From assembly GCA_937916515.1 (NCBI GenBank), contig CALFSX010000151.1, positions 20,294 to 84,293 on the forward strand: DNA of 64,000 nt. Direction: 5' to 3'. This document shows positions 1 through 9,020 of this stretch, in pieces; the stretch's first letter is position 1, and each line of letters begins with the position of its first letter. Both the position numbers and the translations under genes were made by a program. The notes beneath the pieces are model-generated. The model worked only from the letters and a program-made list of their open reading frames with translations, was not told where the DNA came from and made no database searches. This DNA comes from an uncultured Planctomycetaceae bacterium. Lineage in GTDB: Bacteria; Planctomycetota; Planctomycetia; Planctomycetales; Planctomycetaceae.

Positions 1-46
1 TGAAATACGTTCTATGATTTATCGCTGCAACTCAACAAACAGCAGA

Positions 47-1018
47 TCAAGCCTCAATCGCCCAGCCGTGCTTTTCGAAAAACGGAACGTAGATCGATGA
101 GACCCACAATCGATCTTCCGGGTGACTGACCGAATAATAGTTTTCCGGTTTGATCAAGCGATTGCCGTCTGACGACAGGTCAATCACATAGCGATCCGGC
201 AACGATCTGCGACTTAAAAAACGCAGTTCAAATGGTTCCAACGGGCAGGGATTCATCGAGTCAAAAATGCCCAGATGTTGTTCTCGCGCTTTGCGAACAT
301 GTCCTCTGGCAAGTTTCAATTCCAGGTTGGCGTCGGCCATTTCTTTGGCTTTACCAGCGGGAATGACGGCCTTTTCCATGGAATCCGGTCGATCCCACGG
401 GCTGATATTCGGCCAGATGAAATACGGAAATGCTCGCCCGCGTTCCAGCATGCGCAGGTTGTAGGTTGGCGGGCGATCTGTCGGCACGTCACGTTTTGGC
501 TGGTTGCGATTAACGGTGCATAGAAAACGACCATAGCCATCCATGACTTCGAAACCGAAGCCCAGATAGTAGCTGAAGCTGGTTATATCCTGCCCCATGA
601 TTTCCATGTCTTTGGTGATCATGGATCTTAGATCGTCCGTAGCGGCTTTTGCATGAGCTGCGTGAACTGTGCCTGGATCGCCGTACAGTTTTGCCTGAAT
701 CCACGACTTCAACCCGTCTGGCACGACGCTGGAAAACGGGCCCCACTTCGTGCTGTCGAATACAGTTTTCAGATAGTCGTTCCAGGCAGCATCAAACAGG
801 TCGACAAACGTGAGCTTTGGTCCAGGAAAAGCGAAGCTGACTTCGGGAGTATCAATGCCCAGAAGGCGTACTCCAATGTCGCCGTCGGGGCGCACGCTTA
901 ACGTGTCTCCGTCGTGAACCTGTTGCTCTACCGTTGCGGGCTTGTCGTAGTACAAGCGAGGAATCGCGATGCCCGTTGTGCGGTTGTTTTCTGAATCTGT
1001 ACGAATGGCTTTGGGCAT
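47..1018 (-). CDS. Staphylococcal-nuclease-fold (SNase/TNase) protein with a large insertion
   Basis: The 323-residue product contains the SNase signature in two separated blocks. Residues 36-60 include DGDTL and RLLGIDTPEV, and residues 159-168 include DGYGRFL, so counterparts of the catalytic and calcium-binding residues (R51, D56, E59, R164) are visible. The family is normally about 150-180 residues; here roughly 100 residues are inserted between the two blocks and about 120 follow them. No signal peptide or membrane segment is evident, so a cytoplasmic location is inferred, unlike the usual secreted enzymes. The ATG start is supported by TAAGG seven bases upstream. It is followed by trpD but has its own ribosome site. 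Nuclease activity is likely but unproven. Confidence 0.75.
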   Translation of the reverse strand: MPKAIRTDSENNRTTGIAIPRLYYDKPATVEQQVHDGDTLSVRPDGDIGVRLLGIDTPEVSFAFPGPKLTFVDLFDAAWNDYLKTVFDSTKWGPFSSVVPDGLKSWIQAKLYGDPGTVHAAHAKAATDDLRSMITKDMEIMGQDITSFSYYLGFGFEVMDGYGRFLCTVNRNQPKRDVPTDRPPTYNLRMLERGRAFPYFIWPNISPWDRPDSMEKAVIPAGKAKEMADANLELKLARGHVRKAREQHLGIFDSMNPCPLEPFELRFLSRRSLPDRYVIDLSSDGNRLIKPENYYSVSHPEDRLWVSSIYVPFFEKHGWAIEA

Positions 1019-1115
1019 GTGTCGCCTTACGCGATTGTGATGTTGTCCTGGCGGGGAGAATTACGTCAGAAGACGATGGCCGCCCAAAAGTCAGCGTTGC
1101 GGGCCGAAGTTCGAC

Positions 1116-2156
1116 TTACTTAACGTTTGTTGTCCATTCAATAAGGTCGTCCAGTTTGCTGGACGCGATGCCGTCTGACAGTGTCATTCTTACCTGAGCA
1201 ACCGCATCCTTAAGCGTAGAACGCTTCTGCGACGCCAGCAAAGCCGCTGCTGTGTTGGCGATGACAATGTTGGCAGCGGCGGATTCTTCTCCTGCCAGAA
1301 TCTGTCGGATAACCTTCGCACTTTGTTCAGACGATTTGACTCGCAGTTCTGCGACGTCGCAAGTTGGCAGGCCAAAGTCTTCGTTCGTCCAGTTGGATTC
1401 GATAATTCGTCCGGAAGCAACTTCGTAAACTTTGGTTGGCCCCCACAAGCAGACTTCATCCAGTTCGTTGTTGCCGCACACAACCAAAGCCTTGCGGCAA
1501 CCAATTGCGCTTAGTGCAGATGCCAACAGTTTGGCTCGTTCGTCTGAACTGGCGCCCAACAATTGATATTCGGCGGCCGCAGGATTGGTTAATGGGCCCA
1601 GCAAATTAAAGATGGTTGGGAATCCCAGCTCCTTTCGAATGGGAGCTGCATGCTTCATCGCTCCATGAGAAAGGGGAGCGAAGCAAAACGTGATACCGAT
1701 TTCATCCAGGCAGCGAGCCGCCATTTCGGGAGTCAGTAGAATATTAACTCCCAGGGCTTCCAGCACATCGGCCGATCCGCTGTTGCTGGATACGCTGCGA
1801 TTGCCATGCTTGGCGACGTTCACTCCGCAGGCAGCCGCGACGATGGCAGTGGCCGTGCTGATGTTAAACGTGTGAAGCTGGTCGCCGCCGGTGCCGCAGG
1901 TGTCCAGTAGTGGGCGTCGTCGAGTGGCAATGCGAGCCGCTCGATCACGCATGGCCTGAGCAGCTCCGACCAGTTCAATCGACGCCGGCCCCTTGCACGC
2001 CATGGCGGTTAGCCATGCCGCCATATCAACCGGTTCGCAGGCGCCATCCATCATCGCTCCAATGCAATCCTGCACTGCACCTGACGAAAGGTTATGACCA
2101 GCAATTAACTGTTGAAGCGGCTCACGAAGCGTTGGATGCATTTGAACAATGTCCAA
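1116..2156 (-). CDS. trpD: Anthranilate phosphoribosyltransferase TrpD
   Basis: This enzyme transfers the phosphoribosyl group of PRPP to anthranilate, the second step of tryptophan synthesis, in the cytoplasm. The 346 residues match the family length. The PRPP-binding GTGGD loop is at residues 88-92, followed by TFNIST, and the HGNRSVSS anthranilate/PRPP segment is at 117-124, followed by SGSADVLEALG. No other trp gene lies in the window, so the pathway is dispersed. No convincing Shine-Dalgarno sequence precedes the ATG; the methionine at residue 6 is an alternative start. Confidence 0.95.
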   Translation of the reverse strand: MDIVQMHPTLREPLQQLIAGHNLSSGAVQDCIGAMMDGACEPVDMAAWLTAMACKGPASIELVGAAQAMRDRAARIATRRRPLLDTCGTGGDQLHTFNISTATAIVAAACGVNVAKHGNRSVSSNSGSADVLEALGVNILLTPEMAARCLDEIGITFCFAPLSHGAMKHAAPIRKELGFPTIFNLLGPLTNPAAAEYQLLGASSDERAKLLASALSAIGCRKALVVCGNNELDEVCLWGPTKVYEVASGRIIESNWTNEDFGLPTCDVAELRVKSSEQSAKVIRQILAGEESAAANIVIANTAAALLASQKRSTLKDAVAQVRMTLSDGIASSKLDDLIEWTTNVK

Positions 2157-2430
2157 AATTAGATCGTTAGTTGCAGGCCAATGAATCGTTCAATGATTCC
2201 CAATTGGGCCGCAGTAGAATCTTCAGATAACGAGCAACACGACGACACCAGCTGAACATTCGCAGTGCTGCGTGGTCGAAGATTCGAACCCACAGCCGGA
2301 TGTCAGAAAATCAACGCGCACCTGTTGGATGGACATCATAAACAGTCGTAGCCCGGATTGCATGCGTCTGGCAAGCGAAGTCTTAACCGGGATGTATTCG
2401 ATCAATTCCGCCGAAAACACAGGGCTGCCA
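2157..2430. other. Intergenic stretch between trpD and the palindromic repeat
   Basis: I see no gene here. A gattcgaaccc string near 2280 resembles an antisense tRNA T-loop, but no cloverleaf can be built around it. Confidence 0.4.
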
Positions 2431-2484
2431 TAGTGGATCCTGTTAAAGATCCAGCTGATTCTGGATCTTTAACAGGATCCACTA
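2431..2484. repeat. GATC-rich long perfect inverted repeat, copy 1
   Basis: Two 24-base arms (2431-2454 and 2461-2484) are exact reverse complements separated by a 6-base loop. The left arm begins TAGTGGATCC and ends AAAGATCCAG. Each arm has two GATC sites. It lies about 140 bases beyond the rseP stop codon, between rseP and trpD, so it could form a very stable 3' RNA hairpin. A second, slightly diverged copy lies at 30484-30537, so this is a dispersed REP- or MITE-like element rather than a private terminator. No U-tract follows. Confidence 0.85.
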
Positions 2485-2625
2485 CCGACCGGAAAACGGA
2501 AGGCCAGCGCGGACGATTGGGGATCACTGAATTACCTGCTCAAGTTTCCCCGGTGCGCGTGGGCAGGCGGGGGAATTTCAGGATCTGCCGAGCGTTCCGG
2601 CCACAGTAGAAGACGGGCCCGTTCC

Positions 2626-4734
2626 TTAACCACCGAATCCAAGTCGGTTAACGAAGATGTCCAGGTACAGCACAAACACAAACAGCGAGATGATGAAGAT
2701 CAGGCCGATTCCGTGAGCGATGTTAATCACCTTGGGGCTTGGTTTTTTGCGAGCGACCGCTTCCCAGATCAGAAAGACCATATGGCCTCCGTCCAAGACC
2801 GGAATCGGCAGAAAGTTCAACACTGCCAGGTTGATGCTAAGAAAGCCCAGAAACATCAGCAGCTTGGTGACGCCATGATCGGCCACCTGATACCCGATAC
2901 TCACAATTCCTAACGGGCCGCTTAAAGCTCGCACGTTCAGATTGCCGGTAAACAGTGATCGCAGCGTCATGTAAATATTGATGCCGCTGCTTTTGGTATG
3001 TCGCAAAGCCAAAGATGAAGCATCTCCCCATGATTCTGCTTTGCGAATCATCACGTCGCGTTCAAATCCATCGATCCCGCGAATCGGCATGTACCAATCG
3101 TCGACTTTGTCGTTGGATTTTAGTTCAAAAGCAAACTCGTTCTTCGATTCCGAGGCGTCCTGTACCTGCAGCCGAATGTCGCGATTCGGAACCTGTTGAA
3201 TCATCCAGTAAATGAAGGCCCAGTTCGCTCGGCCCGGCACGGCTTCTGCCGATTCAAATTTTTCAAAGTCGAATTCTGAAACTTCAGTGTCACCCAATTG
3301 ATCTTTAATGATCTTTGATGGATCCGGGTGCTGCAGAAACACTTTCGTGATCTGTTGATCAGCCTGCAGTTTTTCAACCCTGGATGCTTCGCTGCCGGGC
3401 ACAATGTTCGCGACAAAGTTGTTCACATGAAACCCAGCTCCAATCGCTGGAATTGGCAATGGCGATGTCATCGATGCAGGTCGTTCTGACCAGCCGGGAG
3501 CGTCCGTGGGCGTAATCACCAACTTCACTTCTTCCAGACCATCGGTACCCGTCTGGCGTTTGACCGTTACGGTCACTTCCTGATTGGCGTGATCAGAAAA
3601 GTAGTTTGGAAGACGCAGCGGATCGATGTCTTTGCTGACCACCAATTCGTCAACCATGGTAATCTGGTCGTCCAGCTTCAACCCTGCCTTTTGAGCCAAC
3701 GAGCCCTCTCGAATTGACGTCACCGGCCCAATGGTCATCCACAGGCCCAGCGATCGCATTTTCATGGGTGGAACGGTGATTGACACCTTTTCGAAACTGG
3801 CGGGTTCCGCAGGCTTGCCGTCTTTATCCAGCACCGGGCGATCAATTTCGTAGGTGACTTCTTCAGCCGCTAATCGAGCTGTTTCGTAGCTCATATCGCT
3901 CAAATAAGTAACCGCTTTACCGTTCACCGAGGTGACTTGGTCGCCGGGCATGAACTTCTGCGAAGCATGTTCTGCGGCCAGGCCTTTGATGGCAATTTGA
4001 GCGTCTGCTTCGTCGTCGGGAATCTGATCGGAAATCTTAGTGCTGGATGCCGGAATCACGCCGATCATCCGCACCGTCTTGCCCTGCTTGGGAGCAATGC
4101 TGTAGTCGAATGCAGTGCCATCCGCGTGTGTTCCGGAAAGGTTCACCTGACCGCTGGAAAGGATGATCGCCTGATTGATGTCTTCGAAGTTGTGAATCTT
4201 GGTTCCGTTGATTTTGGCAATGCGGTCGCCAGCATTGATTCCGGCTTCCCAGGCAGGCATGCCCGGAACAGCCTGGCCTACAATCGGCGTCAGTTCCACA
4301 ACACCGTTGCGATAGGCGATGGCAAAGAACATAAACCCGGTGATCACGTTCATGGTGACACCGGCGGTGATAATCGCCATCCGTTGCCAGACCTTTTTCG
4401 CTGAATACGATCGAGGGTTTTCAGCGATTTCGTCGCTGGTCATCTGGTTGGGATCCATGTCGTCCTGGCCCAGCATCTTCACGTATCCGCCAAACGGAAG
4501 GGCAGACAGGGCGTATTCGGTTTCGCCTTTCTGGCGGCTCCAGATAATCGGACCGATGCCGATGCTGAAGCGTTCCACATGCACGTCGCACCATTTGGCG
4601 ACGGCAAAGTGGCCGAGTTCGTGGAAGAAGATCACCATGCCCAGCCCCAGAATGACGGACAACGCATTGCCAATCGATCCGAGAAATGACGCGGCGAACA
4701 GAAAAGATGTTGAATCCAAAGTTACGAATTCCAC
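2626..4734 (-). CDS. rseP: Site-2 intramembrane zinc metalloprotease RseP with enlarged PDZ region
   Basis: This is a membrane-embedded S2P protease; in other bacteria RseP cleaves anti-sigma factors and remnant signal peptides. The zinc motif HELGH is in the first membrane segment, about 40 residues from the start. PFGGYVKMLG follows, and a C-terminal NFLPIPVLDGGH motif supplies the third zinc ligand region. At about 702 residues it is much longer than the usual 420-450; the extra length lies in a periplasmic region with at least two PDZ-like stretches. I choose the GTG at 4734 because GGGAGGAAGC lies just upstream; an in-frame TTG at 4758 is also open. It overlaps the end of dxr by 13 bases, indicating co-transcription and translational coupling. 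Confidence 0.93.
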   Translation of the reverse strand: MEFVTLDSTSFLFAASFLGSIGNALSVILGLGMVIFFHELGHFAVAKWCDVHVERFSIGIGPIIWSRQKGETEYALSALPFGGYVKMLGQDDMDPNQMTSDEIAENPRSYSAKKVWQRMAIITAGVTMNVITGFMFFAIAYRNGVVELTPIVGQAVPGMPAWEAGINAGDRIAKINGTKIHNFEDINQAIILSSGQVNLSGTHADGTAFDYSIAPKQGKTVRMIGVIPASSTKISDQIPDDEADAQIAIKGLAAEHASQKFMPGDQVTSVNGKAVTYLSDMSYETARLAAEEVTYEIDRPVLDKDGKPAEPASFEKVSITVPPMKMRSLGLWMTIGPVTSIREGSLAQKAGLKLDDQITMVDELVVSKDIDPLRLPNYFSDHANQEVTVTVKRQTGTDGLEEVKLVITPTDAPGWSERPASMTSPLPIPAIGAGFHVNNFVANIVPGSEASRVEKLQADQQITKVFLQHPDPSKIIKDQLGDTEVSEFDFEKFESAEAVPGRANWAFIYWMIQQVPNRDIRLQVQDASESKNEFAFELKSNDKVDDWYMPIRGIDGFERDVMIRKAESWGDASSLALRHTKSSGINIYMTLRSLFTGNLNVRALSGPLGIVSIGYQVADHGVTKLLMFLGFLSINLAVLNFLPIPVLDGGHMVFLIWEAVARKKPSPKVINIAHGIGLIFIISLFVFVLYLDIFVNRLGFGG

Positions 4735-5879
4735 CGAGATGCTTCCTCCCGAGCCCAACGGTCCGCCTGCTGAAGTTGCTGCAGAGTTGGTTGAGCGTCG
4801 AATGTATGGTGGTTAAGAATGTCACGAGAAACGTGGGTGATTTGATCGAACCGAATTTCGTGTTTCAGAAATCGGTCAACGGCTACTTCATTTGCCGCGT
4901 TTAGGATAGAGCCCGAAGTACCGCCCTGTCGAGCCACTTCGAAGCCGAGTCCCAATGCCGGAAACGCGTCCAGATCCGGCGGAAACAGTTCCATGATCGT
5001 TGCCGCCGTCCAGTCAGTGTCTGCCGAAGGGCAGGAAATCCGGTCCGGATATGTGAGAGCATACTGAATTGGCAGCCGCATGTCCGGGGGCGACATCTGC
5101 GAAATGACCGATCCGTCGCGATATTCCACAAATGAATGAATTATGGACTGAGGATGAACGACCACTGAAATTTGATCTGCCGGAATATCAAACAGCCAGC
5201 GAGCTTCGATAATTTCCAGAGCTTTGTTCATCATGGTGGCCGAATCGATCGTGATTTTCGGCCCCATGTCCCAGGTTGGATGTTTTAACGCCATTTCCGG
5301 CGTCACATCTCTCATTTTTGACTTCGACCAGCCGCGAAAGGGGCCTCCGCTGGCAGTCAGAATGATGCGACGCAAATCATGTTTTTTTCCGGCCTGCAAC
5401 GCCTGAAAAATCGCGCTGTGCTCGCTGTCGACGGGAATAATCGCCGCTCCCGTTTCAGCCGCTCGCTGCCTGATGATCGCTCCGGCAACAACCAGGCTTT
5501 CTTTGTTCGCCAACGCGACTCGCTTGCCTGCATCCACCGCGATCCAGGTCGATTTAAGTCCCGCCGCACCCACAACCGCTGAAACAACCGTGTCCACACC
5601 TTCGCTTCGAATCAGCCGATCCAGGTGCTCGTCACCCGCATGCAACGCCGTATTCGACGGCAAAACGCCTGAATTAATGGCGGCAGCGCTGGCGGAATCA
5701 CCCAGCAAAATCCAGTCCGGAGCAAATTCTTTCGCCTGCTGTTCCAGCAACGCGGCATTGCGAAAAGCGGTGGCTCCCACCAGGCGCATTCGGTCAGGGT
5801 GACTGCGAATCACGTCCAGACTATTCGTCCCGATGGATCCGGTCGAGCCGAGCACGACGATGGATTGAAGCTTATTCAC
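4722..5879 (-). CDS. dxr: 1-deoxy-D-xylulose-5-phosphate reductoisomerase
   Basis: Dxr (IspC) rearranges and reduces DXP to 2-C-methyl-D-erythritol 4-phosphate with NADPH, the committed step of the MEP isoprenoid pathway. At 385 residues it is full length. The NADPH loop GSTGSIG is at 11-17, NKES at 125-128, the metal-binding VDSEHS at 150-155, SGGPFRGW at 177-184, and the MNKALE segment near 217-222. The start is GTG with no clear Shine-Dalgarno sequence. The gene overlaps rseP; dxr and rseP are also close neighbours in proteobacteria (with cdsA between), so the pairing is an old arrangement kept in shortened form. Confidence 0.96.
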   Translation of the reverse strand: MNKLQSIVVLGSTGSIGTNSLDVIRSHPDRMRLVGATAFRNAALLEQQAKEFAPDWILLGDSASAAAINSGVLPSNTALHAGDEHLDRLIRSEGVDTVVSAVVGAAGLKSTWIAVDAGKRVALANKESLVVAGAIIRQRAAETGAAIIPVDSEHSAIFQALQAGKKHDLRRIILTASGGPFRGWSKSKMRDVTPEMALKHPTWDMGPKITIDSATMMNKALEIIEARWLFDIPADQISVVVHPQSIIHSFVEYRDGSVISQMSPPDMRLPIQYALTYPDRISCPSADTDWTAATIMELFPPDLDAFPALGLGFEVARQGGTSGSILNAANEVAVDRFLKHEIRFDQITHVSRDILNHHTFDAQPTLQQLQQADRWAREEASRWNS

Positions 5880-6205
5880 AAAGACGATTTTACAGCCGGC
5901 AAATGCAGAAGAATGGCCGCAACTTGTTTACAAAAAACGGGTTACATCACGCGTATCTGCGGCATATTAGGAATCCCCCGCATTCTTCACAAGTCGGGTC
6001 TTGCACAACAGCCAGAGACCAGTTCCTGGCGCAAAGGCCCTGCAAGCCCCTGAGGCGAGCTCAGGGGGCAAAATCCGCAGACGGCCCCCTGTAGCGAGCT
6101 GAGGGGAGTAGCGAGCTCAGGGGAATCAAAATGCGGCACGCATTGCCTCCGAGCTTGCCTCATCAGCGAAAAGGCCACCGAACAACGCCACACACGTTAA
6201 AGCTG
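5880..6205. repeat. Intergenic stretch with three copies of a 13-base direct repeat
   Basis: No gene is visible. The motif GCGAGCT(C/G)AGGGG occurs at 6055-6067, 6094-6106 and 6111-6123. The first copy is preceded by CCCCTGA and so forms a hairpin with its own TCAGGGG. The block lies between the 3' end of the Nudix gene and the 5' end of dxr, and may contain the dxr promoter on its left side. I see no coding frame through it. Confidence 0.6.
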
Positions 6206-6637
6206 CTAACGCACGTGTTGCAAAAATTCTTCAACGTGGGCCATGAGCGGGTCGATGGCCTTGGGCTGAATTTTGTGAGGTGGCTGCCAGGAAAACCATT
6301 CATGGCCGAGATGTTCTGTAATGGTAATGTCCACGTCGCGTTTCAAAGTTCCCAGAAAGATTCGCAGAGACTTTTCCACTTCGCCCTTTCCAAGTCCGTA
6401 ACGCTTTGAACTTACCATGTAACGACTTTCGAAACAGAAATAGGGATCGATTTCAATGTCAGCCGCAACAATCCCGGTCTCTTCGGCAAGCTCTCGCAAA
6501 GCGCATTCAAGATCGCTTTCTCCCGGATCAACATGACCTTTGGGCAGATCCCAGCGATTGGCGTGCTTCATCAACAAGAAAGACGAAATCGGATTGCCTT
6601 TCACGATCAAAAAACCACAAGCTCTGGGCTCCTTCAC
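6206..6637 (-). CDS. Nudix hydrolase, Ap4A-hydrolase-like
   Basis: The 143-residue protein carries a complete Nudix box at residues 34-56 (GHVDPGE, then REL and EETGI), matching GX5EX7REUXEEXGU, so the magnesium-binding glutamates are intact. The PKGHVDPGE context and small size resemble bis(5'-nucleosyl)-tetraphosphatases of the NUDT2 type, which remove stress dinucleotides. It would act in the cytoplasm. The start is GTG, with GAAGGACAGGA upstream. A second Nudix gene lies 72 bases upstream on the same strand, suggesting an operon. Substrate cannot be fixed from sequence. Confidence 0.9.
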   Translation of the reverse strand: MKEPRACGFLIVKGNPISSFLLMKHANRWDLPKGHVDPGESDLECALRELAEETGIVAADIEIDPYFCFESRYMVSSKRYGLGKGEVEKSLRIFLGTLKRDVDITITEHLGHEWFSWQPPHKIQPKAIDPLMAHVEEFLQHVR

Positions 6638-6709
6638 GATTCCTGTCCTTCGTTGCGTTCGATTGAATACTGTTGGCCAGGCATTTGGCCAGAGAGCAAT
6701 ATGTCAGAT

Positions 6710-7318
6710 TCAGTTGTTGCCACCCGAGACTGCAGGTGGCGGAAAATCCGGGTGGTGACTAACAGGCGACAAGCGTTCGCCGCGATCTTCTTCACGAAGT
6801 CTAAACGGCTGACCGATTGGTTTTCCATCCAGGCTTAAGAAGTCTCGAAACGTCCACCGATTCACGGGAAATGCCAGGTCGTCCCAGGGAATCGAATCGC
6901 TGCTGATGGGCACCAGCATCACGTCCAGACTTTCCGTTCCGGCCGCAAACGTTGCCGACTTCATTGTGGCCAGATACACCATGTGCACCTGGCCGATGCG
7001 AGGAATCGAATAGGTTGCCAACAGCGATTCAATCTCGACATCCGCGCCGGCTTCTTCAAAAACTTCTCGCCTGGCAGCTTCTTCCATCGTTTCGCCGACT
7101 TCCATAAAGCCGCCAGGCAATGTCCAGAATCCATATCTGGGAGCGATCGCTCGACGACAAAGCAGAAGCTGGTTTTGCCACAAACAGATCGCAGAAACGA
7201 TGATTCGGGGATTTTCGTAATGAATCCATTCGCACTGGCTGCACACCTGGCGTTCCATGTTGTCGCCAACTGGAACTCGCGGCTGGAAGTTCGGGAACGC
7301 AGAGATGGGGATGTTCAT
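6710..7318 (-). CDS. Nudix hydrolase with a partial N-terminal zinc-ribbon
   Basis: The 202-residue product has a complete Nudix box at about 70-92 (GGFMEVGE, REVFEEAGA). An N-terminal CSQC (C26, C29) precedes HYENPR, the pattern seen in NADH-pyrophosphatase-like Nudix proteins, but the second Cys pair of a full zinc-ribbon is missing. The C-terminal 30 residues are rich in Arg, Pro and Gly and look disordered. It is probably a nucleotide-diphosphate pyrophosphatase; substrate unknown. It starts at ATG 72 bases upstream of the other Nudix gene and is likely co-transcribed with it. Confidence 0.88.
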   Translation of the reverse strand: MNIPISAFPNFQPRVPVGDNMERQVCSQCEWIHYENPRIIVSAICLWQNQLLLCRRAIAPRYGFWTLPGGFMEVGETMEEAARREVFEEAGADVEIESLLATYSIPRIGQVHMVYLATMKSATFAAGTESLDVMLVPISSDSIPWDDLAFPVNRWTFRDFLSLDGKPIGQPFRLREEDRGERLSPVSHHPDFPPPAVSGGNN

Positions 7319-7687
7319 GAAATGTTGTGCGAATGAATTCTTAAGTCCAACCGAGGCTTCGGCAAAATAACAACAATACGAATTGCTGGCTGCTGACGAT
7401 CGATAGCAATTCAGAAATTAAGCTGCTGCAAAATGTCGTGAAGATATCTCGCCAATAGTGCCACCCAATCGGTGGATCAGTCATGGCCTCTTCATCAACA
7501 AAAACTGAAAGCCTCAAGTTTAGTTTCCATCCCGAAAGGCGTCGTGGCCGTTTGCTACGTTAGAAATTGCAGCCCATTGTCAGCCTGAACAATGAGTCAC
7601 CATGAGTGAGACGTATCCCGCAACAGTGCTTAGCAGAAACAGAGCGTCGCGGCAATCCGCTGCCAACAGTCGCCTGTTGAATACGTT
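7319..7687. other. Intergenic stretch upstream of the Nudix pair
   Basis: No coding frame stands out. A short CCACC-loop-GGTGG hairpin occurs near 7461-7475. The right part is the 3' flank of the Xre-type gene and the left part should hold the Nudix promoter. Confidence 0.35.
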
Positions 7688-8125
7688 TCAATTCTGAGCA
7701 GAAACATGCAGGCTGACGCCAAGCTTGTCACAGAGTTGCAGCAACAGTTTTATGGGGATGGCTCTGTTTTTTTCTTCGAATTTGATCAACGTTGCCGGGG
7801 CCGCATTAAGGGACTTTGCCAGCTGAGTGACGGACAGGCCTTTTGCTTCACGAAATTGCCTGACTTCCGCAGCCAAATCCGACAGCAGCTGATTTTCTCT
7901 GCTAAGGCGTCGTCCGACTCGGGGCCAGTTTTCCATGCTGTCAACAAGTCGTTCGCCTCGGCCCACTTTTCCGGGGCCTTCAGTTGGCGCGCGATAGCCC
8001 AGAACTACCTTTTTGACGGCTTCCTTTTTAACGGCAAGCTTTTTCTTCGCGGACTTCTTAGCTGTCTTATTCTGAGCTGCGTCGCGGCCAATTTTTGCCC
8101 TGGTTGGCTTTGCAGATTTCTTCAC
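7688..8125 (-). CDS. Xre-family helix-turn-helix protein with Lys/Ala-rich tail
   Basis: About 145 residues. The N-terminal third is a Lys/Ala-rich, probably disordered tail resembling histone-H1-like bacterial tails. The last 65 residues form an Xre/Cro-type HTH (LSVTQLAKSLN, then PATLIKFEEKNRAIP), so DNA binding is likely. It may regulate its own region or act as a nucleoid-associated factor; targets are unknown. I prefer the GTG at 8125 because GAAGGA precedes it by seven bases; an in-frame TTG lies at 8140. No partner toxin is adjacent, so an antitoxin role is not supported. Confidence 0.8.
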   Translation of the reverse strand: MKKSAKPTRAKIGRDAAQNKTAKKSAKKKLAVKKEAVKKVVLGYRAPTEGPGKVGRGERLVDSMENWPRVGRRLSRENQLLSDLAAEVRQFREAKGLSVTQLAKSLNAAPATLIKFEEKNRAIPIKLLLQLCDKLGVSLHVSAQN

Positions 8126-8240
8126 GTCCAAATCCTTCAATCTTACTACTCGTAACGCCAGGTGCGACTACTTTCATGCACTTGTACAGGTACCTAATAA
8201 AGTGCGTAGATTGGTCAGATGAGTTCAAAGCAGGGTGTGA

Positions 8241-9020
8241 CTACGCGACGTCTCGAATATTGGTGGTTGAGGCGGAGACTTTCAATAGCTCAGGGCGAAC
8301 AGTTTCCAACAAAGTCAATTCCAAGCACTTAAGTATTCCAGCAACCGCTGCCCCGTCCATTACTCGGTGGTCGTACGCCAGAGTGACTCGGCAAAGCCCA
8401 CCTTCATCCAGCGGCCCATACGTGAGACATCCTGTCTGAATTGACGGTGGGACTTGAATTTCCGTTTCCTGGCCCGCCAAAGTCGACAGAAAAAACGTCC
8501 CCAGGCGTGAAGCCCGTTTCGACTTGGCGACATGGATATTCCATCCCCAAATCATCCGGCGCAACAATGTTGGTAAACCGGCAAGTCGCACCTGCTCGCG
8601 GAAAATCCGTTTCGGGCACTCTGTTGTGAATTGCTGAATCCTGTTTTGGATCTCCTCAAGACTAAGTTCTTCGGGCTTTTCAATGCAGCCCCAAAACAAC
8701 CACGGAGCATTCCTGAACTGTCTTTGAACCGTCAAGACCCCGTTGCTGGAAGGGTGCTGATACAAGTGGGCAAACGGCCATCGATACCATGTCTGCCGTA
8801 GTTCGGGAACTTCCGCCGCAACAATCGCAAATGCTTTGATAAACAACGCCGGCCACGATATTCGGACTGCAGAATGACTTCTGGCTTCCGCAATAGCAGC
8901 TAAGTTCATTGTTCGACTATGAGCACACTGTGGCACAGACTTGTTGAAGTGCAACAGATCCCAGCTGAGCCTGCGATTTCGAGGAATCCCGAAGACGCGA
9001 CCGTCTTTGCTGTCAACCAC
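8241..9020 (-). CDS. Stand-alone 2-oxoacid dehydrogenase (E2) acyltransferase-type catalytic domain
   Basis: The 259-residue protein resembles the catalytic domain of dihydrolipoamide acyltransferases and chloramphenicol acetyltransferase. The motif HRVMDG at 218-223 supplies the catalytic His and Asp of the HxxxDG signature, near the C-terminus as expected. There is no lipoyl domain and no peripheral-subunit-binding domain, and no E1 or E3 gene lies nearby, so it is not an ordinary pyruvate dehydrogenase subunit. It probably transfers an acyl group from CoA to an unknown acceptor. The start is GTG, supported by TAAGGA nine bases upstream. Confidence 0.75.
   Translation of the reverse strand: MVDSKDGRVFGIPRNRRLSWDLLHFNKSVPQCAHSRTMNLAAIAEARSHSAVRISWPALFIKAFAIVAAEVPELRQTWYRWPFAHLYQHPSSNGVLTVQRQFRNAPWLFWGCIEKPEELSLEEIQNRIQQFTTECPKRIFREQVRLAGLPTLLRRMIWGWNIHVAKSKRASRLGTFFLSTLAGQETEIQVPPSIQTGCLTYGPLDEGGLCRVTLAYDHRVMDGAAVAGILKCLELTLLETVRPELLKVSASTTNIRDVA

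Noticed and set aside
2270..2300. Antisense tRNA T-loop-like string (gattcgaaccc)
   Set aside because: No acceptor, anticodon or T-stem pairing can be built around it.
7688..9020. Toxin-antitoxin pair (Xre-type protein and neighbour)
   Set aside because: The neighbour is an acyltransferase-type domain of 259 residues, not a toxin, and the genes are not overlapping.
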